Below are positions 22,690-33,984 of a stretch of DNA of 64,000 nucleotides, one piece after another. The DNA is from Forficula auricularia (taxonomy: Eukaryota; Arthropoda; Insecta; Dermaptera; Forficulidae), in contig JALMQS010000841.1 of NCBI GenBank assembly GCA_024734495.1, positions 4,458,176 to 4,522,175 of the forward strand, written 5' to 3'. Position 1 is the stretch's first letter. Every line of letters starts with the position of its first letter. Under the pieces are notes generated by a model that searched no databases, was not told the origin of the DNA, and saw nothing but the letters and a program-made list of their open reading frames with translations. A program made the position numbers and the translations under genes.

Positions 22690-22860
22690 TATACTAGTGT
22701 AGTCTTTTAAGACTAGCATCCATAGGTACCATCAAATCTGACCAAATCGCAGTAGTTTCTTTATATTCTCATTTTCACGATCTACTCCATACTACAGAGG
22801 TTTCATTTTTCTTTCATCTTCTTGCTTTAATATCATTAAAAAATAAATAATTAAATAAAT
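22690..22860 (+). pseudogene. LINE 3' end, fragment 1
   Basis: Aligns by eye with the better preserved copy at 26111-26335: TTTTAAGACTAGCATCCATA, CATACTACAGAGG, then a TAATATCATTAAAAAATAAA-type tail. Too degraded to translate well. Confidence 0.6.
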
Positions 22861-22885
22861 AAAAGTAAAATAGAATTATCTACAT

Positions 22886-22980
22886 CCCAGGTAACACACA
22901 ATATCCTCAGAATATTCTAAGAAGATTTAAATGTCCTTAGAATATCCTTAGAATATTCTTAGGATATTGTGGTTACCTGG
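22886..22980. mobile_element. Short palindromic MITE
   Basis: Ends CCCAGGTAACACACAATATC and ATATTGTGGTTACCTGG; the interior is an imperfect palindrome of AGAATATTCT-like units. The end resembles CCCTAGTAGCACAATG of the MITE at 57322-57438. Confidence 0.7.
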
Positions 22981-23488
22981 AATCATCTATATAGCCTAAA
23001 TATAAGTATATATAAATATATATTTTAATTTGATAAATATTTTTATAAAACTAATGAGCTGAAATTTAGCAGACATGTTTATGTTTATAAACCTCCCCTC
23101 TCTGCCAAGTTTGAACTTACTGGTGAATTTTGTAGAACGGGTATCGTGTCCCTCCAGTTTTGATTTGAAATCGGCGAGTTAAAATATTGTGTGCGTGTAT
23201 GGTGAGATTAACTTGAGCCTAAAATATTAGCACAGTTGTTCTATTATAAATAAATCTCGGATTATGGCATATAATATGCGGCAAAAAATATAAAAATATG
23301 CAGTAAAATATACAGGATGAATTTCAAAGTCATCGAAAAAATAAGTTACAATTTAATGTAAATCTTAAGTACTACGTAAAACTATAGGAGGTACTCGTGT
23401 TTTATTTTTTAAAGTAAAAGGTCTTAGTCACACAAAAAATTTCATTATGAAACAATGCATTATTATTAAAATTAACTACCTAGACCAT
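22981..23488. other. Unassigned sequence
   Basis: Includes GAGCTGAAATTTAGCAGACA and CCTCTCTGCCAAGTTTGAAC phrases of the kind found in insect dispersed repeats, but no boundary or gene can be supported. Confidence 0.3.
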
Positions 23489-23938
23489 TTAAGGTAGCTC
23501 TTTCACAAATGCGAAAATTCAAATGAAATAATTGCAATTAAAAATGAAATTTTTTACATATGGTAGATTGGGAAAGGGTGGAAAAATGATCATTATTTTA
23601 TTTTTTTTTCCATTGAAGGACTTTCACCATCTTGATGAAAAACTAATATTTCTTAGAATAATATATTCGGAGTAACTTAAAAAAAAATTGAAATGATGTA
23701 CCTCGTAGTTTTGATAGAAAATAAAAACAAAAAAAAACATATTTGGGCGATTATTTTTAGTGGGGAGGATATAAGATCAAAGGCTTGGAAACGATCCATT
23801 CATAAATAGAATGTAATAGTGTGAGAAGTACATTCAGGTTAAAAAAACATAACCTAAAATTTTAGTACCGTTCATATGTATAGAGTGGTTACGAGGCTAA
23901 AACTTTTTGTGTGCTTTGTCGCGAAAGAACTACCTTAA
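23489..23938. mobile_element. TTAA-bounded element, type b, copy 2
   Basis: Begins TTAAGGTAGCTCTTTCACAA and ends TCGCGAAAGAACTACCTTAA, including TTAA at both ends. Lacks a segment near the left end present in copies 1 and 3. Confidence 0.88.
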
Positions 23939-24677
23939 AAATTAGATGTAAATAAAGAAAAATTTAAAATACAATTAAAAAATTCAACAGAATGAATTAA
24001 TTTAGTCACTTTCACCTGAAATAAAATTAATATTTGAAGTTAATTTCCTTAAAAGTATAGCCTTAATCGGTTAACAAGTTCTTATTTTTCGAAAAAGATC
24101 TTTCGACATCTACAGAGGTGATTGGAGTATATTTGTAGGAACATAACTGGATTTTCGACTCTATATCTTCAACAATATTATTTCCCCCATTCAAGATTTT
24201 ATATATTTTTTCTAATGCTGTGAGGCCACGATTTTTTTTCGAGAATATTATATTAAAAAATTTAGTTTATACTAGCTGCAAGGCCCGCCTTCCGTGGGCC
24301 TCTTGCTTGTCAAGGCGCTTCGCCCCCTGGACTCCCGTCATTTCAACACTCTCTTTCCTCCATCCCCAACTACTCCCCTCCACTGACCCTACCCCCAACT
24401 ATTCCCTACCCACTGACCTTATCCCCAACCCCATATACTTATATAGGTACAGACATCCCATACGTAGAAGTGCCCCCTTAGCTTCATAACTCCCCCCAGT
24501 TTCATGAAAAGTCCCTCCCCCATTTTATTCAGTTCTAAAGAATTAGAATTACCTTTTGTTGACGTCCTAAGACTTGACCACATTTTATTTTTAGCATATG
24601 ATCCTAAAATGATACAATTCCTCCCCCCTGTGGGCACCCCTGTCATACGTATGATAAAGTAAAATTACAATTTTATT
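23939..24677. other. Unassigned sequence with an insect-type repeat start
   Basis: ACTAGCTGCAAGGCCCGCCT begins at about 24272, as at 11868. C-rich sequence follows, and a GGGCACCCCTG end at about 24630 resembles hAT termini. The 89-codon frame at 24220 is compositionally biased and unrecognised. Confidence 0.35.
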
Positions 24678-24962
24678 CAGTGAAACTCCTCAACTAATTG
24701 GGCTGTAGCCTGTTCGGATTAGCCGAAAGCTGGTGGTTTGGATATCTTATTGAACAAAATGGTTCTCTTTCTATCCTTGAGAAGCTGAAGAAAGTTACAA
24801 TAAAAGACGTTATTTACGTGGTTGGCAAAATACAAGTGTGAACTTACTGCGGAGATCTTGGAAGAATATTTGACTTAACCAAGATTTCGAGAAAACACCC
24901 AAACTTAAATTTAAAAAAAACTCGTTCGGATTTCCGGGGTTCAGATTTGAGGGGTTTCACTG
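24678..24962 (+). pseudogene. pogo/Tigger-like element, transposase C-terminal remnant
   Basis: Ends CAGTGAAACTCCTCAAC and TTTGAGGGGTTTCACTG place it with the pogo-type elements; TA follows at 24963-24964. The plus strand translates with interruptions as WWFGYLIEQNGSLSILEKL, KKVTIKDVIYVV and a degenerate tail. The TIKDVIY stretch matches the TLKDAIYWIAEAW-like C-terminus of Tigger transposases. This copy has kept the opposite end of the gene from the 114-559 copy. Frameshifts and stops make it non-coding. Confidence 0.7.
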
Positions 24963-25089
24963 TAGTTATTTTTCAAAAATTTTATCTGCAACTATCAAGA
25001 TTCTATATTTTTTGTTGAATTGATGTTGTCAGAAACTATTTGATGTGAATTTTAACATAAAATCATGAATATTTATCTTTACTCTGTGA

Positions 25090-25280
25090 TGTCAGAAGGG
25101 AAGGGTTGACTAAAGATCTTAAAGGAGAGAATCGAGAGACAAAAGAAGGCGTCCTGTTTTATCGCCAACCCCATCTAATTCAAAATGACGGCTTTTCAAA
25201 AGACAACTGTTTTGGATTTCTTTCACCGAATCTAACTTCACGATCAATACCTCCCCTGTCAGAACACTTGGTGTGCCATT
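25090..25280. other. GC-richer unique island 6a
   Basis: Non-repetitive; contains TTTTATCGCC, a homeodomain-type site. The 60-codon plus frame is unrecognised. Candidate regulatory DNA only. Confidence 0.3.
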
Positions 25281-25609
25281 CAATATAATTTTTTTAAATT
25301 AAATTCCGATTAAAAAAAATTTAAATATAATCCTCTTTCAAACTTTTTTTTCAAACATACTCTGGCTTCCTTTCAACTTGTAACTCAGCTCATTCATTTT
25401 TTTTAATTCTCCTCTAATTCCTATTGTTCTTCATCGAACATGTTTCTCCTGCTCCTACTCGTCTACACACAGAGTCTTGACCAAACAAAGCAGCTTTCAA
25501 AATTCCTTCCATTTCAATTTTCAATTCGATTTTACTTTCTCGCTATAGATTTAAAAATATTCTAGTTGAGCGAGCTTATGTTTTATTTGTTATTTTTTGA
25601 ATTTGGATC

Positions 25610-25850
25610 TGGATCTAGGAAGTTATTGACAGGGTCAGGAGGGGCTAAACATGCATGACAGCTCTGGACATCAAATGAAATATCGTTTCTGTTGGAATCT
25701 CCTTGTTTGAGGTTTCCCCAGGGAGCAACATCCGGACATAAATCGAGGGAAACATATTCCACATATAGATATAGATATTTTTGCCATTTGACGCTTCACT
25801 TCTTCCAAACCTTTGACATACCATGTAGTTCAAAAAATAATCGGTATTAT
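25610..25850. other. GC-richer unique island 6b
   Basis: Non-repetitive within the window. ORFs of 62 and 85 codons overlap on opposite strands and are unrecognised. Confidence 0.3.
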
Positions 25851-25901
25851 TATTTTTGTTATATTTGTTGGGTTTTGAAATTAAAGAGCAAACTTATTTA
25901 T

Positions 25902-26062
25902 CAGTCCCGGATTCAGGATCTATGGGCTCCTATATTTTTTTTTAATTAACCCAAAAAACCGCATTTTAAGCAATTATCAAAATAAAAAAAATAAAAAAAA
26001 CTAGATCCTTTGTGCGGGCCCATAGCCATAGTCTGTGTAGCCTGTGCTTAAATCCGGCCCTG
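25902..26062. mobile_element. hAT-like MITE (CAGTCCCGGATT.../...ATCCGGCCCTG)
   Basis: The end pair CAGTCCCGGATTCAGG and TTAAATCCGGCCCTG is the CAGGGCCGGATTTA type common in arthropods. Flanking octamers TTATTTAT and CTTTTTAT match at 6 of 8 positions. A second copy lies at 37337-37507. Confidence 0.65.
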
Positions 26063-26110
26063 CTTTTTATATCCTTTAACTATATATATTTATTCCTTTA
26101 ACTATATACA

Positions 26111-26335
26111 AACGCATTCGCCAATTCATTTATCCCTATGAGACTGGAACTCTCTTCCCCGACCGTCTTTCCAGCTACTTATAACCTTCAATCTTTCAAG
26201 ACCAGCATCCACAGATACCTTCGACTGCTACCCAATCCCTAAATCTCCCCTTATCTTCACGTTACAATGGTCCACCACAGACTTCAGAGGTTGTACCTTC
26301 TTGGTGCAACTTCTTCTTGTTTCAATATCATTATA
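26111..26335 (+). pseudogene. LINE reverse-transcriptase C-terminus and 3' UTR, fragment 2
   Basis: One frame (26111-26242) reads NAFANSFIPMRLELSSPTVF then PATYNLQSFKTSIHRYLRLL and a stop. This is the usual C-terminus of CR1/L2-like LINEs (FIPRTxRLWNSLP..VF...YNLQSFK..I..YL); a one-base loss explains RLELS in place of RLWNS. A non-coding 3' end of about 90 bp follows. Copies at 22690, 29045 (minus) and 37970 share the 3' end, so this LINE has inserted repeatedly as 5'-truncated copies. No intact partner is in the window. Confidence 0.75.
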
Positions 26336-26359
26336 TACAATTGAAAATTATGTATATAT

Positions 26360-26610
26360 GTTTGTATGATCCAAACGATCTGATTGGCCAATGCATAGCC
26401 AATGGCAAAGCGTTAAATTATTAGAACGATTCTGATTGGTCAGATAGTGATCGTGCTTAGCCAATGTGTTAAATAAATCTTTCCTTATTGTTGAATCAAT
26501 TTCATTCAGCACATTCTTTCAATACTTACAGAGGGTATGAACGAGACGCTCCCCGCCAGGGGTTAGGTGACCTCGGGCCGAAGGCCCGGTCGTCAGTTAG
26601 TTAACTATAA
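26360..26610. other. Unassigned GC-richer segment
   Basis: Contains repeated CTGATTGG/AGCCAATG phrases (GATTGGCCAATG, TAGCCAATGG, GATTGGTCAGA, TAGCCAATGTG) and CTCGGGCCGAAGGCCCGG, a short palindrome. No gene recognised; may be a short repeat or regulatory DNA. Confidence 0.3.
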
Positions 26611-26769
26611 CATTGTTAAACATTCAATATCTAAATTTCCACGGGACAAAACCAATACAAGTTCCACAAGAGCGTCATGACGGCATGACGCCTCTCTCTC
26701 CTCATGTCAACAGCCTACAAAGCCAAATCCCCCAGATCAGCCGACTAGGGGATTCCACCCTAAACAAAA

Positions 26770-27750
26770 TAATAATATATTTAAATACATTTATTATTTC
26801 AACAATATTCAGACGAATTAAATTAATATAATAGGATACAAGGTGTTTCGTGAAATAAAACCTAATTTAATTGCGTTTTCCTTATAATCCAAACATATTT
26901 GAAATCAAAAACAAAAAAAAATCCCTTTTCTAGTATAACTTTTGAGAAATTTATTATTTTAACTTCAATTCTAAATATGCATAGATATAAAAAAATTTAA
27001 ATATGTTTAAAATTAAATCTTTTATGAATTCCTACTTAAATTTGAATTCACAATCAAAATTAAAAATTCATTGTCAAAAATAAAATAAAACAACACACCT
27101 ACATATAAAACAATTTATATATAGGTATATATAATATATTTTTGGAACAATTAAAATATTTTAAAATTTTTTGTAAATTTATACATTGAATTTTTTATAT
27201 TATAGAACAACTTTTCTTCTGTTGAATTCATTTTTTTCTTTTAAGAAAAAAATAAATATTATTTTGCTTTCTGTGCATCATGTTTACTTATTTATGTGTA
27301 CTCCAAAACAATGGGACAACAACAAAAGATTTGTCTGTTCAAATAAACGAAATGGAATTTTATATTGAATTTGTGTTTTATAAATATTTTCTTTATCAAT
27401 AAGACTTTGTCAAATATAAAATAAATATTTAAATTAGAAAAAAACAAAAGAACAAAAAAAAACAAACACAAACGAACTAGTATTGTATAGTCTCAACGAA
27501 TCATTTACAACTCGTTTTTTAACTACCCTTTAAATTTAGTAAGTTTTTTATAAGTTATTTGTTTTGATTTAAAGCGAAAAAATTATAACTTTGACACCCT
27601 CGAAAAAATCTGAAATATGTATGTTGTCTGAATTTTTGATTGAAATTAGTTAAAATCACTATAGGGTGACATCTATTCAAGATATTTAGAATCAATAATT
27701 AAATGCGAATTCCACCCTTAACAACTATTGACAAATGCTTAGACTCTCGT
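26770..27750. other. AT-rich spacer
   Basis: No supported feature. Confidence 0.45.
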
Positions 27751-27756
27751 TGTGGA

Positions 27757-27949
27757 GTTTTTTTTTCTTTTTTTTTGGCTTTTCGGCCTTTCTAGCCATA
27801 AGCCATTTACGATACTAATTATTTTATTTAAATTTTGTCTCTACCTCGGGGGTCAGATTTTAGCCGGATGCCTCGAGTCGGAATCGAACTCGGGTCCTCT
27901 TGGTTAGCTGGCTGACATGCTAGCGCCTAGCCTACCCGACCCCCCCCCC
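27757..27949 (-). mobile_element. tRNA-derived SINE, family 1 (minus)
   Basis: Reverse complement of the SINE at 43378-43577: T-rich tail at the left, a B box read as GGAATCGAACTC, an A-box region CATGCTAGCGCCTAGCC, and the head GACCCCCCC at the right. No clean TSD can be read. Confidence 0.82.
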
Positions 27950-27959
27950 GTTAGCAGAG

Positions 27960-28680
27960 TTAAACAAATAAACAAACATGCCTACTCTTATGGGGAAAAA
28001 TTTTGTTCACCGTTACCCATAGCGCCTCCAGAGGTTGCTGATTTTTTTGCAATAAATTATCCAGAAATGCACTTTTTGAAGTATTCGATTCTAATAAGTC
28101 CAATATGAATTTCATTAAATAGAAGTATAGAATAGCTTCATTAGTAAAGTGCAAGTATTCACCAAAAATACTAGATTTGGGGTCTCTGAATCTCACAAAA
28201 TGTTTAAAAATCATTGGTCTGTTATACCTCAAAAAAGAAAAAAAAATATAACTTACAAAATTTATTTTATAGTAGAGGTTGATTCTATTGAATAAATCAC
28301 TTCGAGTATCCTCTACTAAATCCGAAATGTTATGAACAATTTTTTGCTACTTGGTTTTATTCCCCGAAGAAGTGAATACAACCCTTCTCTTTTATGGAAA
28401 AAAAATATTCATAAAATCATTACATCTGAGTAGAAGAAGAGGCTCTCGGTGATTTTTCCAAATTATTGTTACCTTAAATTAGTTAAGCCAATTGAGAAGT
28501 AACAACGAGGTGTCGGTTCGAATTGGTCACAATAACTATACCCTTTAAATTAAGTGAGTTTTTTTTTAATTTTTAAAATAAGATTTCAAATATTTATTTT
28601 AATTTAATTAATTTATAACACCTCGAATTAAGGAGAAGACACTCTAGCGTTTTTTTTTCTTCAAATTATACCTAGTTTAA
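27960..28680. other. AT-rich spacer
   Basis: No recognised feature; overlapping 63- and 90-codon frames on opposite strands look like chance. Confidence 0.35.
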
Positions 28681-28713
28681 ATTAGTTAAACCAAAGACTA
28701 CTGCGGAAGATTG

Positions 28714-28938
28714 CTACAGACAAAGCGCAGGCTTGTCTAGCGAGCAGAGGGTGAAGGAAGCATCATCAGACAGAATCATGTTCAAACCAGTTACGGCACG
28801 TTCACTGTTTGCCAGAAGCAGTATCAGTTCGTTCATTTCATACCTACCTTGTTTCATAGGAGCCCCTGCTATATAGACAACTATATTGGCAGCTCTGTTA
28901 ATGGCATAACTACCCTGCGATAAAAAGGCGTAAGCCAT
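28714..28938 (-). CDS. Unrecognised 74-codon open frame in unique DNA
   Basis: The product begins MAYAFLSQGSYAINRAANIV and continues through VYIAGAPMKQGRYEMNELIL to a Cys/Leu end. Its composition is balanced, unlike the A/T-driven peptides elsewhere: mixed charged and polar residues, no runs, low Lys/Asn/Ile. A stop lies directly upstream of the Met, and another frame is open just before it (MDKWLTPFYRR), so a frameshifted older coding sequence is possible. I do not recognise the family. An exon, a decayed gene or an endogenised fragment all remain possible, as does chance in a GC-richer island. Confidence 0.3.
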   Translation of the reverse strand: MAYAFLSQGSYAINRAANIVVYIAGAPMKQGRYEMNELILLLANSERAVTGLNMILSDDASFTLCSLDKPALCL

Positions 28939-29044
28939 TTATCCATTTTTACGAGGTTTCTGTTAGAATTGGCACACCAAGACTACCCCATTATAAATTT
29001 TTTTTTTTTTGTTAATTTTCTATATAAGACTTCGAATATTTATT

Positions 29045-29305
29045 TTTATTTATTTATTTTTTAATGATATTCAATATAAAATGGTGCTGCGCTCATGAAG
29101 ATGCAAATCCTGTAGTCCGTGGCGGACCCTTGCATCGTGAAAATAAAAATGAGGATAGTGAAATATTCTAGGAATTAGAGTGGAAGGTACCTGTGGATGC
29201 AAGTCTTGACAGAGTGAAGGTTATATATCTCAGGAAAGATGAATGCGGATAGTTCCAGTAGAAGTTATAGACTATAGAGGTAATCGAGTTGGTGAATGCG
29301 TTTAT
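29045..29305 (-). pseudogene. LINE 3' end, fragment 3
   Basis: The minus strand matches the fragment at 26111-26335. It has AACGCATTCACCAACTCG, AGATATATAACCTTCACTCT, CTTGCATCCACAGGTACCTT, CGCCACGGACTACAGG, then AATATCATTAAAAAATAAAT at the tail. Frames are disrupted. Confidence 0.65.
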
Positions 29306-29449
29306 CCAATATAAACATATTATAATACCTATTTATATCAATTTATCATTATTTCCAACATTATGGAACTTTATACATTAGAAGAGCTGAAGGAGGCCCA
29401 TACTCACGTTTGACCAGGGGACCAAAATTTCTCTGGGCAGCCCTGAAAG

Positions 29450-29990
29450 AGAAACATTTGGTATTCCAATAAAAGTTTGAATATTTTTTTAAATAAAAGA
29501 TTTAGATATGTATCTAATTTAAAGGTAAATTTTCTTTATTTATTACAAAATAATTATGTTACATGATCTTTGTGTCTACAAATTTTATAAACATTGATTA
29601 TTTGTGAGAGAAGTTTTATAAGCTTATTTGAAAAAATTAAAAATCTAAAATCTATGAATTTGAAACTCGAACACTACATTTGTATAATTTTTTTTATGAA
29701 AACGAAATGTCAATTGTGTACGTTAAACAGCTAGAATATTTGCTTAGATTTGCTTAGGGTTTATTACGGAGTTAAAATGAGTGTTTAAAAATAAATCAGT
29801 TTTACACTTTATATTCGTTTAAATGAGATTGGTATGTTACTAGTCCCTTCTTGATTTTCTCAGCCTTTCTACTTTGTACCAAATAAACCAATTCATTCTT
29901 GGTATCAAAGAAGAGAAAATTAGTTTTATCGTTTTCTAAAATTCTCCCTTTATATTCCCGATATCTCAAATAAAAAAAAAAAATTATCAA
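29450..29990. other. AT-rich spacer
   Basis: No supported feature. A CTGGGCAGCCCTG at about 29433-29445 looks like a solitary hAT-type end. Confidence 0.4.
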
Positions 29991-30340
29991 TAAATCGAAC
30001 GGATTGGGTCTTTTCTCTTCTGGAATCGCAATGGATTCGATTTGCTAAAGGAAATCTTTTGAACATTTCGAAAAGGAAACATGCGCCGCCCATATTGTCT
30101 CGTGCGAGGTTTCGAGGACCCACGGTCACTATCGACCCGTGCAGCCCTCCGACCCTAAAAGCTTTAAACCCCCTAAAATCCTCAACCCCTAATCTCGGGG
30201 AGGCCACGCGATCCCCGAGTTAGCTCCCCATAAGGCCCAAGGCTCTTATCTGATATCGTCCCGACACTTTCCGAATTCCCCGACACCAACATATGGCCAT
30301 TAACTCTTTATTAAATTGTGATTTATGTCTTCGGGCTACG
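29990..30340. other. GC-richer unique island 7
   Basis: No window repeats enter. The 85-codon minus frame at 29950-30207 is not recognisable and its tail runs into a poly-A-derived Phe stretch. Candidate regulatory DNA. Confidence 0.35.
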
Positions 30341-30518
30341 TGTTTTTCGTTCTTTTCATATTCATTGGTCCTTATCTATAAATTTTTAATCAATCCTCTT
30401 GATTAAACATACTCGTACTCTTCAGTTATTTTATTCAGATATTTTCCAAAGAATTCTTGAAAATTCCGACGCGAATATCATGTAACTTTTAATTGGGAAA
30501 TTTTTGTTCTGTCTAGAT

Positions 30519-31330
30519 CAGGGGTGTCCAACCCTTTGGCTTACACGGGCCATATTTGAAGAAAAAAAATTCTCTCCGACCGCGGATAAAAATTATAATT
30601 CAATTGATATTTGTTATTCTAAAAAGATAGTTAATAATATAGAAATAAGAACTTTATTATTTTTTTAACTCATAGTGAGCTTCTAATTTTACTTTTATAC
30701 TCGAAAATAGCTTCTCCTATATTTCAATAAAAACCTACATACTTACAAAAAGTGAAATTATGTATTTGAATTTGTTTATATTTTTTCCTCGCTAGATAAT
30801 TAATATAACATTCTAATAAAGAGACAATATTCAATTGAAAAGTTTTTATTTTGCCGAGAGTAGCAGAGTTGTTGATTCATAAAGAGAATATTCAATTTTT
30901 CTTAATTTTATGACTTTATATGGGCCACTGGTTGGACAGCCCTGGTTTAAATCGAATTGTATTAAAGAAGGATATGATGAATGATAATTTATTTTTTAAA
31001 AGGGTCACAGATATAATAATCCTTGAATATCCATTAACTATTGACATGTAAGACGTGCAAAGATCTAAAAGACAAGTCCTGACAAATTTTAGTCCGGGAG
31101 AGAAATTATCAATTAATTATGATTGTTCTAGAAAACCCCAATTCCTTGTTTATTTTTTAAAAGGGTCACGGATATTATGCCTGACTTTCCATTATCTATT
31201 GGCATGTAATAACCTGCAAAGATCTAAAAGACAAGTCCTGAAAAGTTTTAGTGCGGGAGAGAAATTATCAATTAATTGTGATTGTTCTAGAAACCCCCAA
31301 TTCCTTGTCTCCTGAATAATAAATATTTTA
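30519..31330 (-). mobile_element. hAT-like element related to 2521-3550, minus copy
   Basis: The left end CAGGGGTGTCCAACCCTTTG and an internal inverted end GGTTGGACAGCCCTG (about 30932-30946) bound the inner element. Beyond it come two tandem units as in 2843-3150, on the opposite strand (30990-31315). The far outer end is missing. A 50-bp insertion lies at 30837-30886. The 86-codon frame at 31055 spans the two units and is a by-product. Confidence 0.75.
30837..30886. mobile_element. 50-bp insertion with 11-bp target duplication
   Basis: AATATTCAATT occurs at 30826-30836 and 30887-30897, on either side of a 50-bp segment containing TTTGCCGAGAGTAGCAGAGT. Related element copies lack the insert. 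The same 50 bp follow the hammerhead-like motif at 15658-15694. Confidence 0.75.
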
Positions 31331-31339
31331 GAAAATTAA

Positions 31340-32080
31340 AATATGAGAGAAGATCTCGAATCTAGTAGTTGACCATCTCTCTTAATTTTCTATAGTAAAT
31401 ACAATTAGTTTGGCCTAAAAGAATTTTCAATAACTTTCCATTCTTGAGCTATCATGAGTATCAGAACAACAGATAATTTTCTCAAAAAATTTGGAATAAG
31501 CAAAAAAATAAATAAATACAAATTTGAGTCTATTTATTAAAACTAACCAGCAGGAAAGTCCCACGTCGTTAACAAATACTCTACAAATTGATATTTTGAT
31601 TTCAACCTGCTTTTTTCCTCAACTACTGATGATGCATCGATTTTGGTGAGTTCAATCTCTCTTCTACATTTTAATATCGACATTCGATGACATTTTTTCA
31701 ATTTCTCGATTCTAATCGAAATCCTGATATAATTAATCCCCTAAAAGACTTGTCATTTCAAAATCCCTCCATCCTCGGCTGTGGTTAACACAGACTAATT
31801 TATACATACCTACATATATACATACATATAATGTAACTATTGAATCTGACTGAAAATTGACTTTCTATGATTTGTGGTGGAATTTCCATTAAATATTTGA
31901 TTACGAAGGAGAACATTAAATATACCCTTGACCAAACTAACATTCCATTATCAACGATTCCTAGTATGAATTGGATTCTCAAATATAGATTTAAATTTGA
32001 GGAAACTGGAACATTTCGCAAAGACTCTTAGCAACAATAATGGAAGGAGTTTTATATGAAAAACTTATAATAATCACTGA
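31340..32080. other. Spacer with mixed composition
   Basis: No gene or bounded element recognised. Part of it (31550-31790) is less AT-rich and may be unique DNA. Confidence 0.35.
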
Positions 32081-32656
32081 TTAACAAAAATTTCTCCCTT
32101 AAACCTAACAATGGATTCCAGCAAAGTTTTATACTTTGATTCTCATCCGATTTTTACAACACCTCAGAGTTTTGAGATATTATCGGTCAAAATGACGAAA
32201 AAGGCCATTTTGACCTATTTTCGATTCCCATTAGATATTAAACAGCAATATTTGTAATCAAAATATTTTATTGACTTGTTTGTAGCTCAATTAGAACTCG
32301 AGTTATAACTTAAAAACTAAAACTACGTCATTATAAAGGATAATAAACAGAGTAAAAACATAAGGTCTTAGATTTTTAGTTATAATTCAACTTCTAATTC
32401 AGCTAAATACAAGTAGTAATCTGAAAATCAAAGAGAAAGCTGTTTTCTATTAAGTCAACAAAATATTTTGATTTCAAATATTGCTGTTTAATATTTGATG
32501 GCACTTGAAAATAGGTCAAAATGGCCTTTTTCGTCATTTTGACCGATAATATCTCAAAACTCTGACTTGTAAAAAATTGGGAAATTGCATGATTATCAGC
32601 GTATAAAACTCTACTGGAATCCATTGATAGGTTTACGGGGAGAAATTTTTGTTTAA
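32081..32656. repeat. Fold-back element, arms of about 200 bp
   Basis: TTAACAAAAATTTCTCCC at the left is inverted as GGGGAGAAATTTTTGTTTAA at the right. Inner parts match too: ATATTATCGGTCAAAATGAC and its inverse, and TTAAACAGCAATATTTGTAA and its inverse. The loop is about 150 bp. The 73-codon minus frame at 32403 lies in the right arm and is incidental. Confidence 0.82.
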
Positions 32657-32659
32657 TTT

Positions 32660-33300
32660 TTGTCCAACAGTGTAATATGGAAATATATAAGGTTATTTAG
32701 ATTAAATGAGTATGCATTCTAACTATTCTAAAAATTGTCAAAATTCTAGCCGCCTTTGGAAGTTCAAATATAAAGAAAATAATAAGAAAAGTGATAGACA
32801 AGTTCTAACAGGTAAAGCTAATAAAATGGTAGTATTAAATTTTTTAGAGAGTTATAGTTTTGTTTAATATTTAGGTGTGCCGCAAATGTTTCAAGATAAT
32901 TTTAGTTTGAGAAACACTGAATTAGGTGCTATATATTTCACCCTTTTCACCTCAAACAACTCGTTGACAAAAAATTATCAAACCACTAACATTTGCTGAA
33001 AATAAATAGTTTTGAAAATGTTTGAATTTTTCTCTCAAATCATATACTTATTTAAAACAAGATTTGGTGATTATATTCTAGTTTTTGAGCCTGCTGAAGC
33101 GGCAAAGTGATGCTAAATAAGCACTTCCTAAACATTTCTTCTAACTTCCTGATTAGAATTTATTTATTGGTTCCTCGATTCTATATATATTTATTTTTTG
33201 TTTTCTCGACCAACAGGTTGAGTATAAACCGATCTCTCATGGGTAATGATCAAAGATAATATTTCCATGCATCTTTTTTCTTTTAAATTATTTCCAGTTG
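32660..33300. other. AT-rich spacer
   Basis: No supported feature. Confidence 0.4.
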
Positions 33301-33960
33301 GTATCTTCTCTTGATTTTCTTTTAAATAGATTAATAGAAAGAGCTGAAGGGAGGAGATCAATCAAGTTCCATGGAACTCGACGAAGGGCTTGGCGTTGCA
33401 TAAAGTGTTTTTCTTAAGTGCGGAAGTCTTTGGGTGATTTCTTCTCTCTACCCCTCTTTTTGGGGAAGTTTTACTCAGCGGAAAAAATCAGAGAGAGAAA
33501 AAGATGCCGCAAAAGAAGGGCTCATTTTGCCCTTGCTAATTTATATTTTCCAGCCGGATGAACAGCATCGCTTCATGAACATTTTATTTAACTTTCTCGC
33601 AGACGAAAGTAGTAAGCGTCGACATCCGTGGAGAATAACAACAATTTCCTTTAATACAATGTTTCGTTTTTTGTAAAGAAAAATTAGTAATTATTACAAG
33701 TGAAGTTTGATTAAAGCCTTTTCCTCCTCCAGGGTCGGTCGGTGGTTTTGGCCACCCCTATCTCACCGCCAGCAAAGGCAAACTTGTCGACCAACTTTGC
33801 CAAATTACCGACTGCCTCCCTGTGGCTTAAGAACACCGCCGAGATCTCGGATTGTTTAGATTGTAGATCTAATCAGATGTCCAAATGCCATCCATCTCCT
33901 GTCACTTAAGCCAAATCATATAGTGAAGAACGAGAGTCGGTGTTTCACCATAACTTGTAA
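33300..33960. other. GC-richer unique island 8
   Basis: The longest repeat-free, GC-richer block in the window. The 80-codon plus frame at 33434-33676 is not recognisable. Contains TTGCTAATTTATATTTTCC and TTGATTAAAGCC, homeodomain/TCF-like sequences. Candidate regulatory DNA. Confidence 0.35.
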
Positions 33961-33984
33961 CAATTAATGCAAATTAAAACATTA

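Noticed and set aside
31055..31315. 86-codon frame with an internal duplicate (QRSKRQVL twice)
   Set aside because: The duplication is the tandem repeat of the hAT-like element read in one frame.
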